NCBI RefSeq assembly: GCF_021919345.1
Contig: NZ_CP089293.1
Span: 4,030,001-4,094,000, forward strand
DNA: 64,000 nucleotides
Source of the DNA: Paenarthrobacter nicotinovorans
GTDB lineage: Bacteria; Actinomycetota; Actinomycetes; Actinomycetales; Micrococcaceae
Direction: 5' to 3'
Shown: piece by piece, positions 1-8,407 of the stretch
Position numbering within the stretch: the first letter of the stretch is position 1
How the letters are laid out: every line of letters starts with the position of its first letter
Notes under the pieces: generated by a model
Told to the model about the DNA's origin: nothing
Databases searched by the model: none
The model's input: the letters and a program-made list of their open reading frames with translations, nothing else
Made by a program: the position numbers and the translations under genes

Positions 1-186
1 TTCTTCGCATTCCTTGTCTGGGCGCTCACTACGCAGCCCGACACCCTCACGGCACTGCTGGTGACACCCATCTGGTTCGCAATCCTCGGCGTCGCGTACG
101 CCGTAGTCCGCAAGTCTCCGCTCCACCAGGCCCGCGTGGCTGAGTGGAAGGCGATGTCGGAAGCGGAAACCTCGGCAGCGCACTAG
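1..186 (+). CDS. C-terminal end of a multi-pass permease (partial)
   Basis: The first 61 codons of the window stay open in frame 1 and end at TAG. They hold one and a half hydrophobic stretches (FFAFLVWALT..., LTALLVTPIWFAILGVAYAVV) followed by a short basic/acidic cytoplasmic tail. This is the usual look of the last transmembrane helices and tail of an APC-type amino acid permease (CycA/GabP-like), but too little is left to name a substrate. The gene starts upstream of the window. It converges with mtlD, with a strong hairpin between them. Confidence 0.5.
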   Translation, partial: FFAFLVWALTTQPDTLTALLVTPIWFAILGVAYAVVRKSPLHQARVAEWKAMSEAETSAAH

Positions 187-204
187 ACCCCCGCACCCGA
201 AAAA

Positions 205-244
205 GCCCGACGTCGGGCACTCACTTGAGTGCTCGACGTCGGGC
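205..244. terminator. Bidirectional hairpin terminator
   Basis: Nineteen-base arms (GCCCGACGTCGGGCACTCA and its near-exact complement, one mismatch) with a tiny loop. A-run on the left and TTT on the right. It separates the permease (+) from mtlD (-) and can serve both. Confidence 0.85.
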
Positions 245-268
245 CTTTATGTGGAACGTGAGAGAGCG

Positions 269-1417
269 TCAGAGCTCGGCCTGCCGGTCCTCCACCAGCT
301 TCTGCACGGCGGGGAATAGCGGGTGCGTCGGCGGCAGTTCTGTAACGCGTTCGACGACGGCGGCCGCGTCCAGTTCGGACAGCATCCTGGCAAGCTCCAC
401 GGCTTCGTCATCGGCACCGTCGTCAAAACGGAGGGCTGCCGACATCGCCTCGAGCAGGGCCACCGGGGTGACGCCCCGCTCTGCCAGCTCGGCCGCCGGA
501 CCAACGAACCGCTCATGCCGGCCAAGCTTCCGCAGCGGCGCACGGCCCACGCGGTTCACGGTATCCGGCAGGTGCGGGTTGCTGAAGCGTTGCAGGATTT
601 TCTGGACGTACGCTTCCTGCTCGGCCTCCACGAAACCGTGCTTGGCAACCAGGAGTTCCTTGGTTTCCTCCAGCACGGCCCGGACCTTCGCGGCCACGGC
701 AGGATCGGCCATGGCGTCCGAGATCTTCTCAAGCCCTGCACCGTAGCCGAAGTACGCAGCCGACGCATGGCCGGTGTTAACCGTGAACAGCTTGCGCTCG
801 ATGTACGGTCCCAGCTCGTCCACGAACGTCGCGCCGGGGATGCTCGGCGCATTGCCGCGGAACGGCGTACGGTCGATGACCCACTCGTAGAACGTTTCCA
901 CCGTGACGTCCAGGCCTTGGCCTGGTGCCTGGTTGGGCACGATCCGGTCCACTGCGGTGTTGGCAAAAACCGCGACGGCGTCCAGGTCACCGGCAGAATC
1001 GTCCCAGGCCGCCCGGATCTCCGTGTGGAGGAGGTCCGTGGCATTGATGGCGTTCTCGCAGGCCATGACCTGCAGCGGAGGGAGGTCCGCGGGCCGGGCG
1101 GCCAGCCCGCGGGCGATCACCGGCGCCACGAACTTCAGGATGTGGGGCCCCACCGCGGTGGTGACCACATCCGCCGTCGCGATTTCCTCCACAACAGCCG
1201 CTTCCTGTGCAGCCGAGTTCAAGGCGCGGAAGCCTTCCACGGTCTTGACCGCCGGGTTTTCGCCTACCTCATGGACGTCGTAGCTGCTGGCCTCCGCGAG
1301 CTGGCTGATGAGTGCATCCGCGACGTCGGCGAACACCACCTCATACCCGGATTCGTGCAGCAGCAGCCCCACGAAACCCCGCCCGATGTTGCCTGCCCCA
1401 AAATGGACTGCCTTCAC
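269..1417 (-). CDS. mtlD: Mannitol-1-phosphate 5-dehydrogenase
   Basis: A 382-aa cytoplasmic enzyme that oxidises mannitol 1-phosphate to fructose 6-phosphate with NAD+, the step after PTS uptake. The Rossmann motif GAGNIGRGF sits at residues 7-15, and the C-terminal catalytic helix carries K209 followed by VNTGHA (213-218), as in the polyol-specific long-chain dehydrogenase family. Length fits the family. The start is GTG, and it overlaps the mtlA stop by one base (TAGTG), so translation is probably coupled. It is the last gene of the tetR-mtlA-mtlD operon and ends at a strong hairpin. Confidence 0.95.
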   Translation of the reverse strand: MKAVHFGAGNIGRGFVGLLLHESGYEVVFADVADALISQLAEASSYDVHEVGENPAVKTVEGFRALNSAAQEAAVVEEIATADVVTTAVGPHILKFVAPVIARGLAARPADLPPLQVMACENAINATDLLHTEIRAAWDDSAGDLDAVAVFANTAVDRIVPNQAPGQGLDVTVETFYEWVIDRTPFRGNAPSIPGATFVDELGPYIERKLFTVNTGHASAAYFGYGAGLEKISDAMADPAVAAKVRAVLEETKELLVAKHGFVEAEQEAYVQKILQRFSNPHLPDTVNRVGRAPLRKLGRHERFVGPAAELAERGVTPVALLEAMSAALRFDDGADDEAVELARMLSELDAAAVVERVTELPPTHPLFPAVQKLVEDRQAEL

Positions 1418-3435
1418 TATGCGTTGACCTTTCCGAACAGCTCCAGGACTTCATCCACCGTGGTTGCCTGCTCCAACTGGGCAACCTGCGCCTTGTTGGT
1501 GAAGATCTTGGCGATGGAAGAGAGGATGTGGAGGTGTTCGTTGTTGATGCCGGCCACGCCGACTACGAACTTCACTTGCTTGCCGCCCCAGTCGATGCCC
1601 TCGGGGTACCGGATGATGGACACGGCCGAGTGGTTGATGTGTTCCTTGGCATCGTTGGTGCCGTGAGGGATCGCCAGGAAGCTGCCCATGTAGGTGGACA
1701 CGGATTCCTCACGCTCGTGCATGGCATGGACGTAGCTGACATCCACGGCGCCACGGTCCAGCAGCAGCTTTCCGGCCTCGTCGATCGCACTGTCGCGGTC
1801 GCGGGAGGTGCCGTTCAGGATCACGCTTTCGCGAAGCAGGACGCCTTTGCCTTCGACGGCGGCAGCCGGCTCGGCGGCATGGGCACCATGGGCGGGGGCT
1901 TCTTCGACGGCCCCCGAAGGAGCAGCCGCTGCTGGAGCGTCTGCGCTGTTGCTCGAACGTACCAAGTCAACGATTTCGTCGTACCTGGGGCTGTTCATGA
2001 AGTTGTCTACCGAGTAGTGCACGGCGCTGGACGTGCGCGGTTGTGCACGTTCGGTGAGGTCCTGGTGGGTGACCACGACGTCGTAGGTGTCGCTGAGGTT
2101 GGCGATGGCCGAGTTGGTGACCTTGACGTCCGGGAAGCCGGCCGCCTTGATCTTGTTGCGGAGGACGGAGGCACCCATGGCGCTCGAGCCCATGCCGGCG
2201 TCGCAGGCAAACACGATGTTCCGGACCGGACGGGTCAGGACGGTGCCTTCACCCTGAGCTGCTTGCCGGTCTCCCACGAGGGCGGAGGAGACGGAGCTCT
2301 TCTTGCCCTTCATGGCTTCCATGCGGGACGTGGCTTCACTGAGATCGTCGTCGCCCTTGTTCTTGGACGTGCGCAGGATCAGGGAGGCGATCAGGAAGGA
2401 CACAGTGGTGGCAAGCACGACAGCGAGGACCACGCCCACGTAGCTGTCACGTGAGGTTTGGGCTATGACGGCAATGATGGAACCCGGAGCTGCCGGAGCC
2501 ACGAGACCGGAGTTGGTGATGGCCAGGGTAGCGATGCCCGTCATGCCGCCGCCGATGGCAGCGAGGATGAGGATGGGCTTCATCAGGACGTACGGGAAAT
2601 AGATCTCGTGGATTCCGCCCAGGAAGTGGATGATCGCAGCACCGGGAGCCGATGCCCGTGCAGCACCACGGCCGAAGAACATGTAGGCCAGCAGGATGCC
2701 CAGGCCGGGGCCGGGGTTGGCTTCGAGCAGGAACAGGATGGACTTGCCCTGGTCCAGCGACTGCTGGATGCCCAGCGGTGTCAGTACGCCGTGGTTGATG
2801 GCGTTGTTCAGGAAGAGGACCTTGGCAGGCTCGATGAAGATGCTGGTGAGGGGCAGCAGGCCGTTGTCCACCAGGAACTGAACCACTGAGCCGGCACCGG
2901 CTGTGAAGGCCTTGACTACGGGGGTCAGGCCGTAGAACCCGAGCAGGGTCAGAATTCCGCCCCAGATACCGGCGGAGAAGTTGTTGACCAGCATTTCGAA
3001 GCCCGGACGGATCTTGCCGTCCCAGATGCTGTCGATCTTTTTCATGGTCCAGCCGCCCAGCGGCCCCATGATCATGGCCCCGATGAACATAGGAATACCC
3101 GTGCCCACAATGACACCCATGGTGGCGATGGCACCCACCACACCGCCGCGGACGTCATAGACCATCCGGCCACCGGTGTAGGCAATCAGAAGCGGAAGCA
3201 GGTAGTTGACCATTGGGCCCACAAGGCCCACGTTGGCAACACCCTCGGCGTTGGTCCCATAGCCCCCGAGTTCCGGGACGGGAATCCAGCCCTTCTCGAT
3301 GAACAGGGCCGTGATGAGGCCCCAGGCGATGAAGGCGCCGATGTTGGGCATGATCATGCCGGACAGGAATGTTCCGAACTTCTGGACGCCAACGCGGGCG
3401 CTGGTGCGGGGCTTCGCAACTGTCTCTGTTGCCAT
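1417..3435 (-). CDS. mtlA: PTS mannitol transporter, EIICBA in one chain
   Basis: A 672-aa membrane protein that takes up and phosphorylates mannitol. The EIIC membrane domain (about 15-355) contains the family signature [11 protein letters not shown] around 273-283. The EIIB domain (about 405-490) has its phosphocysteine at C411 in [10 protein letters not shown]. An Ala/Pro-rich linker (about 495-530) leads to EIIA, with phosphohistidine H591 in AIPHGTN. All three phosphotransfer sites are intact. AGGA lies 7 nt before ATG. HPr and EI, which feed it phosphate, are encoded just across the tetR promoter region (ptsI, ptsH). Confidence 0.95.
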   Translation of the reverse strand: MATETVAKPRTSARVGVQKFGTFLSGMIMPNIGAFIAWGLITALFIEKGWIPVPELGGYGTNAEGVANVGLVGPMVNYLLPLLIAYTGGRMVYDVRGGVVGAIATMGVIVGTGIPMFIGAMIMGPLGGWTMKKIDSIWDGKIRPGFEMLVNNFSAGIWGGILTLLGFYGLTPVVKAFTAGAGSVVQFLVDNGLLPLTSIFIEPAKVLFLNNAINHGVLTPLGIQQSLDQGKSILFLLEANPGPGLGILLAYMFFGRGAARASAPGAAIIHFLGGIHEIYFPYVLMKPILILAAIGGGMTGIATLAITNSGLVAPAAPGSIIAVIAQTSRDSYVGVVLAVVLATTVSFLIASLILRTSKNKGDDDLSEATSRMEAMKGKKSSVSSALVGDRQAAQGEGTVLTRPVRNIVFACDAGMGSSAMGASVLRNKIKAAGFPDVKVTNSAIANLSDTYDVVVTHQDLTERAQPRTSSAVHYSVDNFMNSPRYDEIVDLVRSSNSADAPAAAAPSGAVEEAPAHGAHAAEPAAAVEGKGVLLRESVILNGTSRDRDSAIDEAGKLLLDRGAVDVSYVHAMHEREESVSTYMGSFLAIPHGTNDAKEHINHSAVSIIRYPEGIDWGGKQVKFVVGVAGINNEHLHILSSIAKIFTNKAQVAQLEQATTVDEVLELFGKVNA

Positions 3436-3501
3436 GTGAATTCCTAACGTGTTTCCCGCGGCGGCGCGGGGTCAGTCGATATAGAGATCGAGAGAGAGCA
3501 G

Positions 3502-4224
3502 CTAGGAGCTGCTGGAAATGCGATGAAGCCATTCCAGGAAAAGCTTCAGTTCAGAGCTGGAAAGTTGGTCCGAATGCGAGGCCTGCAGTGCCGCATTCAG
3601 GGCGATTGCCGCAACAACTACCGACGACTTACCGGAGTCGTCCGCTGCGGCGCCACGGGCGGTTTCCGTGGAGACGGCAAAAATCATGGAATCCCGGGTC
3701 ATCGTTGAGAGCTCGAGGTTCCGTTCTTCCACCGGTTCAGCGATCAGCATGAGCGTGACGCCCACGTTGGCCGCGAGAATGCTCCGTGCCGCTTCGCGGG
3801 GCGGCACATTGATCTGACCTGCGATGGCGGCCTTGTTCAACATCTCTTCCAGGAGCGCTTCAGCATCGGCCACGATTGCCGGGCGGCTCTCCGGCCTGAT
3901 GTTGCCGAACATGACCAGGTACAGATGGGGTTGGGTCAATCCGAACTGGACGTGGTTGTCCCACATCCGCCGGACGTCTTCCAAGGGCTCCCCGGACGGC
4001 GCAAAGTCCCGCTCCCCCGCCACGTACTCTTCGAAGCCTGCTGATACGACGGCGTCGAACAGTCCTTCCTTGTCACCAAAGTGGTGGTAGAGCGTAGGCG
4101 CCGTGACACCGGCAAGCTTGGTGATCTGGCGCGTTGAGACCGCTGACCCCTCCGAATTCGCCAGCAATTCGGCAGCTGCGCGAAGCAACCGAATTTTAGG
4201 CGGAAGCTGGTCATCGAAACTCAT
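3502..4224 (-). CDS. TetR-family regulator of the mtl/pts region
   Basis: A 240-aa DNA-binding protein with a TetR helix-turn-helix at about residues 29-52 (TRQITKLAGVTAPTLYHHFG) and a long helical ligand-binding part. It is the first gene of the minus-strand unit tetR-mtlA-mtlD (66-bp gap to mtlA) and is divergent from ptsI. Mannitol operons usually use MtlR-type activators, so a TetR protein here is less common. The palindrome at 4243-4257 lies in its own promoter, so autorepression and control of the operon are likely, and ptsI may respond too. The ligand is unknown. ATG is 7 nt from TAGGGT, so the mRNA is probably leaderless. Confidence 0.85.
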   Translation of the reverse strand: MSFDDQLPPKIRLLRAAAELLANSEGSAVSTRQITKLAGVTAPTLYHHFGDKEGLFDAVVSAGFEEYVAGERDFAPSGEPLEDVRRMWDNHVQFGLTQPHLYLVMFGNIRPESRPAIVADAEALLEEMLNKAAIAGQINVPPREAARSILAANVGVTLMLIAEPVEERNLELSTMTRDSMIFAVSTETARGAAADDSGKSSVVVAAIALNAALQASHSDQLSSSELKLFLEWLHRISSSS

Positions 4225-4231
4225 AACCGCT

Positions 4232-4237
4232 ACCCTA
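4232..4237 (-). promoter_or_regulatory. -10 box of leaderless tetR transcript
   Basis: TAGGGT on the minus strand ends 7 nt before the tetR ATG, and no Shine-Dalgarno sequence is present in that gap. Confidence 0.55.
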
Positions 4238-4242
4238 GCACC

Positions 4243-4257
4243 TATAGCGTTGCTATA
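4243..4257. promoter_or_regulatory. Palindromic operator between tetR and ptsI
   Basis: TATAGC-GTT-GCTATA is a perfect inverted repeat with 6-base arms. It lies just upstream of the tetR -10 box, where bound repressor would block RNA polymerase, and about 100 bp upstream of the ptsI start. It is the natural candidate site for the adjacent TetR protein. Confidence 0.6.
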
Positions 4258-4353
4258 TGAAGTGGCTCACAAAGGAATTTTGTAGGCTGGTTACAGAGGC
4301 TCCCGGTGCCGTCGCCGACGGGTCTGAAACAACAAGCAGGAACAGAGGATTCA

Positions 4354-6039
4354 GTGCAGAATTTCCAAGGAGTTGGGGTAAGCCCTGGCCGCATCACGGG
4401 TTCCGTCCGCCAGATGCCCAAGCCGGTGAGTGAACCGCCGTCGGGGGAACGCCTGGCCGCGGACGTCGCTCCGGAAGACGCCGTCGCGCGGTTGAAGGCA
4501 GCGGCGCAAGCCGTCCATGATGAACTCAAGGCGCGCGCGGAAACCGCCTCCGGCGACGGCAAGGCCGTCCTTGAGGCCACCGCCCTCATGGCCAAAGACA
4601 CCATGCTGCTGAAGTCGGCGGGCAAACTCGTCAACGCCGGAACCTCCGCAGAACGGGCCATCTGGGAAGCCGGCGCATCGGTCTCTGAAATGCTGCACAA
4701 CCTGGGCGGCTACATGGCCGAGCGCGCCACCGACGTCCTGGATGTCCGCGCACGCATTGTCGCTGAACTCCGGGGTGTCCCCGCACCGGGCATCCCGTCC
4801 TCCGAAACACCCTTCATCCTGGTAGCCGAGGATCTCGCTCCCGCCGACACTGCGACCCTGAATCCCGCAGTTGTCCTGGCGCTGGTGACCTCAGGCGGCG
4901 GGCCGCAGTCCCACACGGCGATCATCGCGCGCTCCCTCGGCCTGCCCGCCGTCGTTGCGGCCCACGGCGTGGACGGGATCGCGGATGGCTCAGAGGTTTA
5001 TGTGGACGGCGCTGCCGGCTTCGTCGCCGTCGAACCGACCGAGGAACAACGTGCACTTGCCACCGCCTGGGCGGAAACCTCCGCCACGCTGGCAGCCTTC
5101 GACGGAAACGGCACGACGGCGGACGGCCACCTGGTCCCGCTCCTCGCCAATGTGGGCGGAGCCAAGGATGCCGTGGCAGCTGCGAAGCTGGGCGCCCAGG
5201 GCGTTGGCCTGTTCCGCACCGAATTCTGCTTCCTGGAGCGCGACACCGAGCCCTCCGTGGATGAGCAGGCCGCCGCCTACAAAGCCGTGTTTGACGCGTT
5301 CCCGGGCAAGAAGGTGGTCCTCCGCACCCTCGACGCCGGCGCCGACAAGCCCCTCCCCTTCCTCACGGATGCCACCGAGCCCAACCCTGCACTGGGCGTT
5401 CGCGGCTACCGCACCGACTTCACCACCCCGGGCGTCCTGGAACGCCAGCTCGAGGCGATCGCCCGCGCCGCGTCGGAATCCGAGGCCGATGTGTGGGTCA
5501 TGGCTCCCATGATCTCCACAGCTGCCGAGGCAGGACGCTTTGCCTCGCTCTGCGCAGCAGCGGGAATCCGGACGCCAGGCGTAATGGTGGAGGTCCCCTC
5601 CGCTGCGCTGACGGCCGCAACCGTGCTGCGTGAAGTGGGATTCGCGTCCCTGGGCACGAACGACCTCACCCAGTACGCCATGGCCGCCGACCGCCAGCTG
5701 GGCCCCCTCGCGGACCTGAACACTCCGTGGCAACCCGCGGTGCTGCGGCTGGTGCAGCTCACCGTGGAAGGCTCGGCACAGGAGGGCAACAACAAGCCCG
5801 TTGGCGTCTGTGGCGAGGCCGCCGCGGACCCCGCCCTCGCTGTCGTCCTCACCGGACTGGGCGTCACCACACTGTCCATGACCGCGCGCTCGTTGGCCGC
5901 GGTCGGGACCGTGCTGAAGACCGTCACGCTGGAGCAGGCGCAGGAACTTGCACGCCTGGCTCTTTCCGCCCCCAGCGCCACCGAGGCACGCGACTGGGTC
6001 CGCGCCAAGCTCCCCGTGCTCGAAGAGCTCGGCCTCTAA
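4354..6039 (+). CDS. ptsI: PTS enzyme I (phosphoenolpyruvate-protein phosphotransferase)
   Basis: A 561-aa cytoplasmic enzyme that autophosphorylates from PEP and passes phosphate to HPr. The phosphohistidine is H187 in GGPQSHTAI. The PEP-binding TIM barrel follows with GLFRTEF, GVMVEVPSA, LGTNDLTQYAMAADR and the catalytic cysteine in GVCGEAA. I chose the GTG at 4354 (product begins MQNFQGVGVSPG, the family N-terminus) because AGAGGA lies just upstream. A GTG at 4306 would add 16 unlikely residues. It is followed 29 bp later by ptsH. Confidence 0.95.
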   Translation: MQNFQGVGVSPGRITGSVRQMPKPVSEPPSGERLAADVAPEDAVARLKAAAQAVHDELKARAETASGDGKAVLEATALMAKDTMLLKSAGKLVNAGTSAERAIWEAGASVSEMLHNLGGYMAERATDVLDVRARIVAELRGVPAPGIPSSETPFILVAEDLAPADTATLNPAVVLALVTSGGGPQSHTAIIARSLGLPAVVAAHGVDGIADGSEVYVDGAAGFVAVEPTEEQRALATAWAETSATLAAFDGNGTTADGHLVPLLANVGGAKDAVAAAKLGAQGVGLFRTEFCFLERDTEPSVDEQAAAYKAVFDAFPGKKVVLRTLDAGADKPLPFLTDATEPNPALGVRGYRTDFTTPGVLERQLEAIARAASESEADVWVMAPMISTAAEAGRFASLCAAAGIRTPGVMVEVPSAALTAATVLREVGFASLGTNDLTQYAMAADRQLGPLADLNTPWQPAVLRLVQLTVEGSAQEGNNKPVGVCGEAAADPALAVVLTGLGVTTLSMTARSLAAVGTVLKTVTLEQAQELARLALSAPSATEARDWVRAKLPVLEELGL

Positions 6040-6068
6040 CCCTTCCCGCACCAACGCAAGGAGAAACC

Positions 6069-6347
6069 ATGCCAGAACGCACAGCAACCGTAGCCAGCCG
6101 CTCCGGACTGCACGCCCGGCCCGCTGCCCTGTTCGCCGAGGCAGCCGGCGAGCAGCCGGTGGATGTCACCATCGCCATGCAGGGCCAGCCCGAGGACGAA
6201 GCGATGGACGCGGCCAGCATCCTCTCGCTTATGACCCTCGGCGCTGCGAAGGGTGACGTGGTGGTGCTTCGAGCCGAGGGGGACGGTGCCGATGCCGCGC
6301 TGGACGCACTGGTGAAGCTGCTGGAAACGGATCTGGACGCGGAGTAA
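6069..6347 (+). CDS. ptsH: PTS phosphocarrier protein HPr
   Basis: A 92-aa phosphocarrier with H15 in SGLHARPA, the site phosphorylated by EI, and a serine (S50, in DAASILSLM) at the usual regulatory position. No HPr kinase is seen nearby, so regulation through that serine is uncertain. AAGGAG ends 7 nt before ATG. It is cotranscribed with ptsI and serves MtlA. Confidence 0.95.
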   Translation: MPERTATVASRSGLHARPAALFAEAAGEQPVDVTIAMQGQPEDEAMDAASILSLMTLGAAKGDVVVLRAEGDGADAALDALVKLLETDLDAE

Positions 6348-6369
6348 GTTCTTCCTCCACGCCGCAGGC

Positions 6370-6375
6370 TAGGCT
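6370..6375 (+). promoter_or_regulatory. -10 box of leaderless transcript
   Basis: TAGGCT followed by exactly 6 nt and then the ATG at 6382. There is no ribosome-binding site in the gap. Confidence 0.6.
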
Positions 6376-6381
6376 TCTGCC

Positions 6382-6789
6382 ATGGCATTGATAGCTCCCC
6401 GCGTCACAGCAGGCCTCCCCACCGACGACGCCCGGAACCTGGCACGCTCCCTCAACGACAGCGACGACATCACCGTGTTCGTGGACGGCACGGTCCACCG
6501 CCTGCCCGATCAGGCGCGGGACGCCGTCGTCGACCTCCTTGCGAGGCTCGGGCGGGGCGAAACGGTGACCGTCAGCAGCGTGGAGGAAATGCTGACGACT
6601 TCGCAGGCTGCGGAGCTTGCCGGGATCTCACACACCTATCTGCGGAACATGACCGACCGTGGCGAGATTCCGGTGGAGTACCGGGGAACGCATCGTCGGA
6701 TCCGGCAGGCGGCGATCATTGCGTGGCTGGAAACCCAGAAGCGCAAGCAGGACGAAACCGCCGCTGCGGAGGCTGCGGAAAGCGACTGA
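6382..6789 (+). CDS. Excisionase-type (MerR-like HTH) DNA-binding protein
   Basis: 135 aa. The N-terminal 70 residues form a small acidic/hydrophobic domain (DDITVFVDGTVHRLP...VVDLLARL). The C-terminal part is an excisionase-family winged helix: TTSQAAELAGISHTYLRNM, then EYRGTHRRIRQAAIIAWLE, the family's DNA-binding wing. Such proteins often act as antitoxins for a downstream PIN-domain toxin, but the next gene encodes a small membrane protein, so no toxin partner is visible. The acidic tail is low-complexity. It could be a stand-alone regulator. Confidence 0.75.
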   Translation: MALIAPRVTAGLPTDDARNLARSLNDSDDITVFVDGTVHRLPDQARDAVVDLLARLGRGETVTVSSVEEMLTTSQAAELAGISHTYLRNMTDRGEIPVEYRGTHRRIRQAAIIAWLETQKRKQDETAAAEAAESD

Positions 6790-6857
6790 AAGCGTCCGAG
6801 TGATAAGGATCAAGCAACGATCCCAGCCAACAGGCGGGGACCTGTAAAGCCCGGGGT

Positions 6858-6863
6858 TACGCT
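6858..6863 (+). promoter_or_regulatory. -10 box of leaderless transcript
   Basis: TACGCT, then 6 nt, then GTG at 6870. This spacing is repeated at many starts in the window. Confidence 0.5.
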
Positions 6864-6869
6864 TGATCG

Positions 6870-7124
6870 GTGGGCAATTTCAAAGGGTGGCATATCGTGG
6901 CCGGTTTGGCTGCGCTTGCCCTTGCCATACCCTTGGGCTCAGCCATGGGATTGAACTTTGTGGCCACCTTCATGTTCGCGTGCACGGTGTTCGTGGCGGT
7001 CACCATGTGGACCGAATCGAAAATCGCACGACGCCGGGAGGCGGCTGACGCTGCGAAGGCAACTGATGCGCGGCCGGCCGACTCCAATGAATCGGACGAC
7101 GCCGCGCGGGACTCGCGGGACTAG
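6870..7124 (+). CDS. Small two-helix membrane protein
   Basis: 84 aa with two hydrophobic stretches (about residues 8-26 and 28-46), a positively charged break (ESKIARRRE), and a hydrophilic Ala/Asp-rich tail. The start is GTG. No Shine-Dalgarno sequence is present, but a -10-like box lies 6 nt upstream, consistent with a leaderless mRNA. I do not recognise a family. The topology suggests both ends inside the cell with the charged tail cytoplasmic. Confidence 0.6.
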   Translation: MGNFKGWHIVAGLAALALAIPLGSAMGLNFVATFMFACTVFVAVTMWTESKIARRREAADAAKATDARPADSNESDDAARDSRD

Positions 7125-7151
7125 CTCGCACCGGCGAGCCCTCCGAAACCG

Positions 7152-7163
7152 ACAGCATGCTGT
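7152..7163. promoter_or_regulatory. 12-bp palindrome upstream of the hydrolase gene
   Basis: ACAGCATGCTGT is perfectly symmetrical. It sits in the 85-bp gap before the alpha/beta hydrolase. It could be an operator, but there is no other support. Confidence 0.25.
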
Positions 7164-7209
7164 TCAATAGCTGTATGGCTTCAAGGTACTTCTCCGTCAT
7201 TTGTCCCGC

Positions 7210-7995
7210 ATGAGCGCGCTACTGTCCTCCGACATAGAGGCCCATGGCCTCACCGGACGCATCTTCTGGACCGAGGGGTCTCCCGAACCCGGGGCCGGGT
7301 CGGCAGAGAAGCCTGCCTACATCCTGATCCACGGCATCGGGGTTTCCCACAGGTACCTGGCACGACTGCACGCCGTGCTGGCGGCGCATGCGCCCACGTA
7401 CTCCTTCGACCTGCCGGGCTTCGCCGGCACTCCCCGGCCCGGCAGGCAACTCCAGGTCGAGGACTACGGCGCCTTCATTGCCGGGGCCCTGGCATCCCGC
7501 GGCATCGACTCCTACATTTTGGTAGGCCACTCCATGGGGGTGCAGTTCGCCATTGAGGCTGCACTGCACCGGCCGGAAAGTGCACGGCAGCTTGTGCTCA
7601 TGGGGCCGGTTGTCGATTCGCGGCACAAGAACGTGATGCAGCAGTCGATTGCCCTGACACTGGATGGCATCCTCCGCGAGAGTCCTTCGTCCAACTGGAT
7701 CGTCATGGGGGACTACTTCCGGTGCGGACCGCGCTGGTACGTCACCGAACTGCCCGTGATGATGAAGTACCCGACCCTGGATCGGCTGTCCGGCATCGAT
7801 GTCCCGGTCCTGGTTCTCCGGGGAAGCCGCGACCGTGTTGCCGGACCGGATTGGTCCTTGAGGCTTTCGCGGGCGGTGGCCCAAGGGCGCCTGGTGGAAA
7901 TTCCCGGCGTCGGCCACGTTGCCCAGCACATGCGCCCCAAAGCCGTGGCGGACGCCATCCGCAGCTTCGTCAACGCCACCACCCGGCACCGCTGA
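7210..7995 (+). CDS. Alpha/beta-hydrolase
   Basis: 261 aa. The oxyanion-hole strand YILIHGIGVSH is followed by nucleophile elbow GHSMG, a late acid in LVLRGSRDRV and the catalytic histidine in GVGHVAQH, a complete Ser-Asp-His triad. The substrate is unknown, and esterase or lactonase activity is possible. I prefer ATG 7210 to TTG 7201. A 12-codon upstream reading frame (ATG 7175) ends with its TGA overlapping this ATG, and it may either couple translation or be chance. Confidence 0.8.
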   Translation: MSALLSSDIEAHGLTGRIFWTEGSPEPGAGSAEKPAYILIHGIGVSHRYLARLHAVLAAHAPTYSFDLPGFAGTPRPGRQLQVEDYGAFIAGALASRGIDSYILVGHSMGVQFAIEAALHRPESARQLVLMGPVVDSRHKNVMQQSIALTLDGILRESPSSNWIVMGDYFRCGPRWYVTELPVMMKYPTLDRLSGIDVPVLVLRGSRDRVAGPDWSLRLSRAVAQGRLVEIPGVGHVAQHMRPKAVADAIRSFVNATTRHR

Positions 7996-8100
7996 GCAAG
8001 CAGGACGCCGAGGTGCAGGGAGCCGCACCGGCACGGGCACCTCTGCGGACGGCCTTGTTGGCGCGGCCCGTCCCGGATAGGCTGGCGGAGCAAGCTAATT

Positions 8101-8112
8101 AGTAAGCTTACT
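8101..8112. promoter_or_regulatory. 12-bp palindrome upstream of small acidic protein gene
   Basis: AGTAAGCTTACT is a perfect palindrome in the leader of the next gene, with a TAGGCT -10-like box about 20 bp further upstream. It is a possible operator or stress-promoter part. Confidence 0.3.
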
Positions 8113-8128
8113 TACGAAAGGGCTCACC

Positions 8129-8392
8129 ATGACCAGCTATGACCCGGAAGACGATCCCCGGACCTTCGGCGTGAGCGGCGCCAGTGGACCCATAGACACT
8201 ACCGCCGACGCGGACAGCATCCACGAAGATCCCGACATGCGCCAGGACGAGGACGACGACCCCGCTTCCTCGGCCAATCCCGACCCCCTGGATGGAAACG
8301 TCACAGGCCTCGAGCCAGGCGGCGGCGTGCCCCCGGGAGAAACCCCGCCCGCCGAAGGCAGCATGAGCAGCGACCAGGGGCACGAGGAGTAG
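8129..8392 (+). CDS. Small acidic protein (DUF6480-like)
   Basis: 87 aa, strongly acidic, no membrane segment and low predicted structure. The C-terminal [24 protein letters not shown] segment resembles short actinobacterial proteins of the DUF6480 group (from memory, not searched). AAAGG lies before ATG. It is convergent with the ligase gene, with 15 bp between the stops. Function unknown. Confidence 0.65.
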   Translation: MTSYDPEDDPRTFGVSGASGPIDTTADADSIHEDPDMRQDEDDDPASSANPDPLDGNVTGLEPGGGVPPGETPPAEGSMSSDQGHEE

Positions 8393-8407
8393 TTCCCCAC
8401 CGGGCCG

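Noticed and set aside
1312..2889. Plus-strand open frames over mtlD and mtlA
   Set aside because: Antisense of mtlA and mtlD, which are intact on the minus strand.
4990..6087. 365-residue minus-strand open frame over ptsI
   Set aside because: Antisense of ptsI, with Gly/Arg/His-rich composition and no recognisable domain.
7175..7213. Twelve-codon upstream reading frame before the alpha/beta hydrolase, with ATGA overlap
   Set aside because: No ribosome-binding site and no repeat of the pattern elsewhere; chance is as likely as a leader peptide.
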